64,000 nucleotides of DNA from G965279335 sp965279285 (GTDB taxonomy: Bacteria > Pseudomonadota > Gammaproteobacteria > DSM-16500): the NCBI GenBank assembly GCA_965279285.1, contig OZ257148.1, positions 434,001-498,000 on the forward strand, written 5' to 3'. Position 1 is the first letter of the stretch. The number at the start of each line of letters is the position of its first letter. The notes under the pieces were generated by a model. That model was not told the origin of the DNA and searched no databases. It saw only the letters and a program-made list of their open reading frames with translations. The translations under genes and the position numbers were made by a program. Shown in pieces: positions 59,647-64,000 of the stretch.

Positions 59647-61109
59647 TGAGCACTTTAAGACGAACCAAAATTGTAGTAACGCTAGGACCTGCGGTAGACG
59701 ATAGAGAAGTGCTAAAACGCGTTATCAGCGCAGGTGCCGATGTGTTTCGCAGTAATTTTTCTCATGGCTCTATGGAAATGCATGAAAATAGAATTGCTAT
59801 GGTACGGAGTATTGCTGCGGAGCTGGGTAAAATTGTTGCTATTTTGATCGATCTGCAGGGTCCTAAAATTCGTATTGCGCGCTTTAAAAACAAAAAAATT
59901 CAACTCCAAGAAGGCCAAGCTTTCATCCTCGACACCACACTTGGTGATGATGAAGGGACGGAACACACTGTTAGCCTTGACTACAAAAGCTTACCTAGCG
60001 ATGTCCATGCTGGGGATACTTTGCTATTAGACGATGGCCGTATTGTCATGGAAGTCGAAAGAACAGAAGCCACGCGCATTTATTGTAAAGTCACTGTCGG
60101 TGGTGAACTTTCTAATAACAAAGGGATTAATCGATTAGGTGGCGGGCTTTCTGCAGCTGCGCTCACTGATAAAGATCGAATTGACATTAAAGAAGCAGTG
60201 CGCTTAGAAGCTGATTATATTGCTATTTCTTTCCCCCGAAATGCTGATGATGTAAAAGAAGCACGCTTTCTTTTACAAGCTGCGGGAGGAAATGCCGGCA
60301 TTATTTCTAAAATTGAACGCGCTGAAGCCGTCACCAACATTAAAGAAATTATTATCGCATCAGATGCTGTTATGGTTGCACGGGGTGATCTAGGTGTAGA
60401 GCTTGGTGATGCAGAATTACCCAGCGTGCAAAAACTGATTATTCGTACAGCACGAGCACTCAAAAAACCCGTTATTACTGCAACGCAAATGCTAGAATCC
60501 ATGACTTACAACACAATCCCTACTCGAGCTGAAGTTTCTGACGTTGCGAATGCTGTGTTGGATGGCACCGACGCAGTCATGCTTTCAGGTGAAACAGCCG
60601 TAGGAAAATATCCCGACAAAGCTGTTGCGGCAATGCATCGTATTTGCATTAGCGCTGAAAAAACATTAACTAACAAAGCAGCACGACAGGGTATCGACCC
60701 CAACTTTCGCTATGTCGATGAAGCTATCGCAATGGCCACCATGTACACTGCAAATCATCTTGAGGTAAAAGCCATTATTGCTTTAACCGAATCAGGCACA
60801 ACACCACTATGGATGTCGCGAGTTAAATCAAATATTCCTATTTACGCTTTAAGTCGTCATGCAACAACTCAACGACGCATGACTTTATATCGTGATGTCT
60901 TCCCTATTCCGTTTGATGCGACACCTATTGATCGTCGTATTCTTAATCAAGCAGCAGCAGAAGAGTTAAAAAAACGGAATATACTTCAAGACGGTGACTT
61001 AGTTGTGATTACCAAAGGCGATTTAATCGGTGTACACGGCAGAACAAATGCAATGAAAATTTTCACCGTTGGTAGCTTACCTTTTGTTGTCCCAAGTGAT
61101 GCAGATTAA
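59646..61109 (+). CDS. pyk: Pyruvate kinase
   Basis: 487 residues. RRTKIVVTLGPAVDDREVL, SNFSHGSMEMHENRI, the active-site lysine region IISKIERAEAVTNIKEII, MVARGDLGVELG, and ATQMLESMTYNTIPTRAEVS. A C-terminal allosteric domain is present. Translationally coupled to pgk; a type A palindrome starts right after the stop. Confidence 0.97.
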   Translation: MSTLRRTKIVVTLGPAVDDREVLKRVISAGADVFRSNFSHGSMEMHENRIAMVRSIAAELGKIVAILIDLQGPKIRIARFKNKKIQLQEGQAFILDTTLGDDEGTEHTVSLDYKSLPSDVHAGDTLLLDDGRIVMEVERTEATRIYCKVTVGGELSNNKGINRLGGGLSAAALTDKDRIDIKEAVRLEADYIAISFPRNADDVKEARFLLQAAGGNAGIISKIERAEAVTNIKEIIIASDAVMVARGDLGVELGDAELPSVQKLIIRTARALKKPVITATQMLESMTYNTIPTRAEVSDVANAVLDGTDAVMLSGETAVGKYPDKAVAAMHRICISAEKTLTNKAARQGIDPNFRYVDEAIAMATMYTANHLEVKAIIALTESGTTPLWMSRVKSNIPIYALSRHATTQRRMTLYRDVFPIPFDATPIDRRILNQAAAEELKKRNILQDGDLVVITKGDLIGVHGRTNAMKIFTVGSLPFVVPSDAD

Positions 61110-61110
61110 A

Positions 61111-61239
61111 AGTTTGGTGGGCACGCTGCGCTTTGCCCACCCTACAAAATCTTGTCATGCCAGCGTGCTTCTAGCTGGCATCTAGTAGGGTGGGCCAAAG
61201 CGCAGCGTGCCCACCAAACTTTAGCTGATGAGTAGTTAC
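61111..61239. repeat. Palindromic element R17, type A with nested inner hairpin
   Basis: The left GTAAC terminus is missing because the element begins at the pyk stop codon. Right end AGCTGATGAGTAGTTAC. Between the type A arms lies a second small palindrome, TGCCAGCGTGC...GCTGGCA, carrying the same TCATGCCAGCGTGC module (complement) as seen in R10 and R8. Confidence 0.9.
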
Positions 61240-61345
61240 AATACTTTTGATTAGTAAACAAATGGAAACAGTAAGTTTTCTTTTTATGGTCTTGTATACA
61301 TTTATCAAATAATAGACAATAGCCCCTAAATTAGGGATGCTAGTC

Positions 61346-61364
61346 TAAGCTAACTCTTAGCTTA
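61346..61364 (+). promoter_or_regulatory. Inverted repeat in the leader of the third candidate effector
   Basis: TAAGCTAA-CTC-TTAGCTTA, a perfect 8-bp inverted repeat 68 nt before the start codon: an operator or a small RNA hairpin. I found no clear PmrA-like tandem box here, and nothing else gene-like in 61240-61432. Confidence 0.35.
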
Positions 61365-61432
61365 CAAACCCTCTCTATCAGATTAAACATAAAACTTAGA
61401 GTAAGTTACAACAAAACGAGCAGGGGTGAAAC

Positions 61433-63556
61433 ATGCATAAATGGTTAGCAGATTTAAAATCTATCCTTAAGCAAGGATATTTACTAACCACTGCCGAGGA
61501 AGAATCCAATCTCAATTCAATCATTACCCTATTAGAAGAAAAACTTTCACGTAGAGCTATCAGCACTGAAACATATTACCGAAATAAACACCAACGCACT
61601 CAAGAATTACTTGCTATAGAACATAAGGATGCCGTACTCAACTACATTTACAGCGAATTAAATAAAATTTTTACCGAGATGACATCGGTGATAGAACATG
61701 AAAATGACCATAAATCCATAACGCCAATTTATCATTACCTTAGCCCCAAAACTGCAAATGCACTAACTCATAGAATCAGCCTAGTTAATAGCTACAAGCG
61801 TTTATCAACGCGTTATTCTCATGAATTACATTTAGATAAACCAGCAAGCTCTATTAAAGTTACTGAAAAAAAAGCCAACGATGTAAGTGCACTTGCACAA
61901 GCACCCGAACCAACAACTACTCATTTAGAACAGAAAGAATTACCTCAGCCATCTTCTCTACCAACAATTGAACTCGAAGAAAAACCCGCAGTAAAGATCA
62001 GCGCCTTTGAACAAATTCGAAAAATCTTAGAATCCCATCCTGGCCATGTGAATGCCTGTGAAGGGTTATCGTTAATCAAGGATCGAAGCATTCAATTAAC
62101 TTCTGATATTAACCTATTTAAGGCACTACAATTAGTATGGCGAGCAATACCCAAAGACGGTGATAAAGCTAAAAAAGCACTTTACGATAATTTAGCTTTA
62201 ATCAAAACTGAAGTGGGTCACTTATCGACAACCTCTGCACAAGAAAAAGCGTTGCAACTTATTTTAGAACCACTAGAAAAAATTAATGATCCTCACGTCG
62301 CAATTCTTTCTACCAAAGATACCATTACTGATTTAATTAAAAAAAAATGTGACAACAAATTAAAAAGCCATCTAAGAGAAGCTCCCTTAGCAGAAAAAGA
62401 AAGAATTCTTTATCATTTACGTAAAAAAGAAAGTATTAAAGAACATCTCGCTTTAAAATTTTATATAGAAAAAACTCGCGAAGAATTAAAAAAAGCATTC
62501 TCAGCGTATACTTTTATTTTCATTAACGATGGCCAATCTACTGAGCAAATAATTGAAGACTCCATTAATCAATGTATTGCGGATATTTCTTTAGCTGACT
62601 TTGAAAAAACAACACAAACACCTCTTTGCCAAGAACTAGAAAAATCAAAAGACCCCAATGTGAGAAAAAATGATCTCATAAAATTAATTAATGTAGAAAT
62701 TGATGCGCTACAAGCCCCAGCAACCTCGCCAAAAGAGCGTATATTAATAACATTACGAAAAAGAGCTGAAGAACTTATTCCTAGCTACAAAGACATTACT
62801 CTACAAGCAGATACTCTGGAAATTGATAATCTATACAGAACATATCATCATTTGTTAGATATCAATAAACTTCACGATACTTTGAATAATTTAATCGAAG
62901 AACAAAACAAACCGCAAAACCAACTTGCATACCAAAAATTAACCGAACAAGCCAAAACTATTTTGGCTACTTATTCCTATGCTGCATTAATTAAAAAAGA
63001 AAAGAAAACCAAAAGACTCTCCATACCTGGCGCTCATCTTTTAGAGCCTAAAATAATAGAATACGGCCAAACATGGTTTGAGTATCATCGATTTTTAACT
63101 CATAAAACTAGTGCTCTTAATAAAGATGTAGAGAAGCTCATGGCGCAAAAAAAAGAATTAGATCTAAAAATAACAACAGGAACCCAAAAAGAAGTCTCTC
63201 TCTTTAACAAACAATTTCGGTTTCCTGCCTCTTACTCTAATCTCGGCGGCAGAGAAATCGTTGAAAAAATTCAAAACCTCTTTCAAGATTATGCTGATAA
63301 AGCAGGCTGGTGTTGTTGGTACTATTTTCACGTAGGACGAAAACATGTAGCAGAAGCCAGAGAAATCGCAGATGCATTACCAGGGAAAAACCCAAGCGAA
63401 ATAAAAGATTACTTAATCAGCATTAAAAATGCATTGATAGCAAAAGATGCGTTAAATTTGCAAGGATCATTTTCACGACGTATTCACTACTGCCTAGATG
63501 TCATATTAGCAGGCGAACCAGCAAGAGACGTAACACCTAAGATCAAAAATAATTAA
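61433..63556 (+). CDS. Candidate T4BSS effector, large helical orphan protein
   Basis: 707 residues, Lys/Glu/Leu-rich and almost entirely predicted helical, with likely coiled coils near 10-70, 320-360 and 450-520 and a Pro-rich linker near 155-190 (ALAQAPEPTTTHLEQKELPQ). A C-terminal segment of about 150 residues is different: NLGGREIVEKIQNLFQDYAD, AGWCCWYYFHVGRKHV. That block looks like a conserved module, but I cannot name it. Start ATG follows CAGGGGTGAA. No signal peptide. Monocistronic between pyk and ddl. Effector status is inferred from composition, orphan nature and the T4BSS nearby. Confidence 0.6.
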   Translation: MHKWLADLKSILKQGYLLTTAEEESNLNSIITLLEEKLSRRAISTETYYRNKHQRTQELLAIEHKDAVLNYIYSELNKIFTEMTSVIEHENDHKSITPIYHYLSPKTANALTHRISLVNSYKRLSTRYSHELHLDKPASSIKVTEKKANDVSALAQAPEPTTTHLEQKELPQPSSLPTIELEEKPAVKISAFEQIRKILESHPGHVNACEGLSLIKDRSIQLTSDINLFKALQLVWRAIPKDGDKAKKALYDNLALIKTEVGHLSTTSAQEKALQLILEPLEKINDPHVAILSTKDTITDLIKKKCDNKLKSHLREAPLAEKERILYHLRKKESIKEHLALKFYIEKTREELKKAFSAYTFIFINDGQSTEQIIEDSINQCIADISLADFEKTTQTPLCQELEKSKDPNVRKNDLIKLINVEIDALQAPATSPKERILITLRKRAEELIPSYKDITLQADTLEIDNLYRTYHHLLDINKLHDTLNNLIEEQNKPQNQLAYQKLTEQAKTILATYSYAALIKKEKKTKRLSIPGAHLLEPKIIEYGQTWFEYHRFLTHKTSALNKDVEKLMAQKKELDLKITTGTQKEVSLFNKQFRFPASYSNLGGREIVEKIQNLFQDYADKAGWCCWYYFHVGRKHVAEAREIADALPGKNPSEIKDYLISIKNALIAKDALNLQGSFSRRIHYCLDVILAGEPARDVTPKIKNN

Positions 63557-63558
63557 TA

Positions 63559-64000
63559 CTACTCAGCATACTCTCTACATAACTGAGCTTTGCGTGCATG
63601 CCGCTTTACTGCTAACTTAATTAAATGCGTCAACAACTCAGGATAAGCAATCCCCGATGCCGCCATTAATTTCGGATACATGCTAATCGCCGTAAAACCA
63701 GGTATCGTATTAATTTCATTAAAATAAAATTCATTAGTTTCTTTATCAAGAAAAAGATCAACCCGCGCCATACCTTCACAATCCAAGACTTCAAATATTC
63801 GCTTAGCAAACTCTCGCGCTTTTTCTTGTAACTCATCCGATAATAATGCCGGAATAAATGCTTCGGCACCTTTTTCATCTAAATATTTAGCTGCATAAGA
63901 ATAAAATTCATGGCTAGGACAGATTTCTCCAACAACACTGACTATAGGATCACTGCCGTAATCAAGCGATTCTAAAACACCCACTTCGATTTCTCGCGCA
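63559..64000 (-). CDS. ddl: D-alanine-D-alanine ligase (5' end off window)
   Basis: Open to the right edge; 146 codons of the C-terminal part plus stop. The ATP-grasp catalytic segment is clear: CEGMARVDLFLDKETNEFYF and NEINTIPGFTAISMYPKL, where the Asp, Glu and Asn residues bind magnesium and the GF(T) loop binds the product. It makes the D-Ala-D-Ala dipeptide for peptidoglycan. The stop is 2 nt from the convergent effector gene stop. Confidence 0.93.
   Translation of the reverse strand, partial: AREIEVGVLESLDYGSDPIVSVVGEICPSHEFYSYAAKYLDEKGAEAFIPALLSDELQEKAREFAKRIFEVLDCEGMARVDLFLDKETNEFYFNEINTIPGFTAISMYPKLMAASGIAYPELLTHLIKLAVKRHARKAQLCREYAE

Noticed and set aside
12536..61239. CRISPR array suggested by the many similar repeats
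   Set aside because: Copies are kilobases apart with no regular spacers, and no cas genes are seen; they are dispersed palindromes.

Overview
This 64 kb window is a chromosomal segment of an AT-rich gammaproteobacterium of the order Legionellales. It looks closest to the Coxiellaceae/Aquicella/Berkiella side, but I cannot fix the genus from sequence alone. The evidence is a long Dot/Icm type IVB secretion (T4BSS) operon, several large orphan proteins that look like secreted effectors (two with tandem TTAA-type PmrA-like boxes), and a lolB-tRNA-Gln-prs locus lacking the ispE gene usual in other gammaproteobacteria. That last point fits the mevalonate-pathway lifestyle known for Legionella and Coxiella.

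Layout. (1) 1-12445, minus strand: T4BSS operon reading icmP-icmO-icmN-(icmM-like)-three icmL paralogues-icmK-icmE-icmG-icmC-icmD-icmJ; icmJ runs off the left edge. It encodes the coupling complex (DotL/M/N), the DotI/J inner-membrane proteins and the core complex (DotG/F/H/K). (2) 12753-16442, minus: dksA, then hemA-prfA-prmC. (3) 16986-21892, plus: small lipoprotein, lolB, tRNA-Gln(UUG), prs, rplY, pth, ychF. (4) 22000-24393: a candidate effector (minus) and an L,D-transpeptidase (plus). (5) 24656-27801, minus: rnr-rlmB. (6) 27925-29096: small exported or lipoprotein genes. (7) 29236-33611, minus: rppH-ptsP-lgt-thyA. (8) 33809-38905, minus: gcvT-gcvH-gcvPA-gcvPB-dapB. (9) 39138-42607: accessory island with an AbiE-type toxin-antitoxin pair with repeated operator-like sites, and a second candidate effector with a PmrA-like box. 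(10) 42810-47327, minus: coaBC-dut-algC-ubi hydroxylase, divergent from radC. (11) 48304-53882: rpmB-rpmG, fatty acid desaturase, mutM, ABC exporter, OmpA-type lipoprotein resembling IcmN/DotK. (12) 54023-58375, minus: nhaA, sugar epimerase, a frameshifted zinc-finger gene, waaF, waaC. (13) 58453-61109, plus: pgk-pyk. (14) a third candidate effector and the 3' part of ddl at the right edge.

The most striking non-coding feature is a family of 18 long intergenic palindromes, about one per 3.5 kb. Most share the termini GTAACTATTCAGC / GCTGAATAGTTAC but carry one of three unrelated cores: A (GGTGGGCACGCTGCGC...), B (...CAAGCGAAACATCCC...) or C (GTCTGGATC...GATCCAG). In the B copies the stem arms differ from copy to copy yet still pair almost perfectly. 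Chimeric, half and inside-out copies occur. I saw no copy inside a recognised gene. They separate genes that are normally operon partners (rnr/rlmB, coaBC/dut, abiEi/abiEii) and lie next to all three candidate effector or accessory loci.
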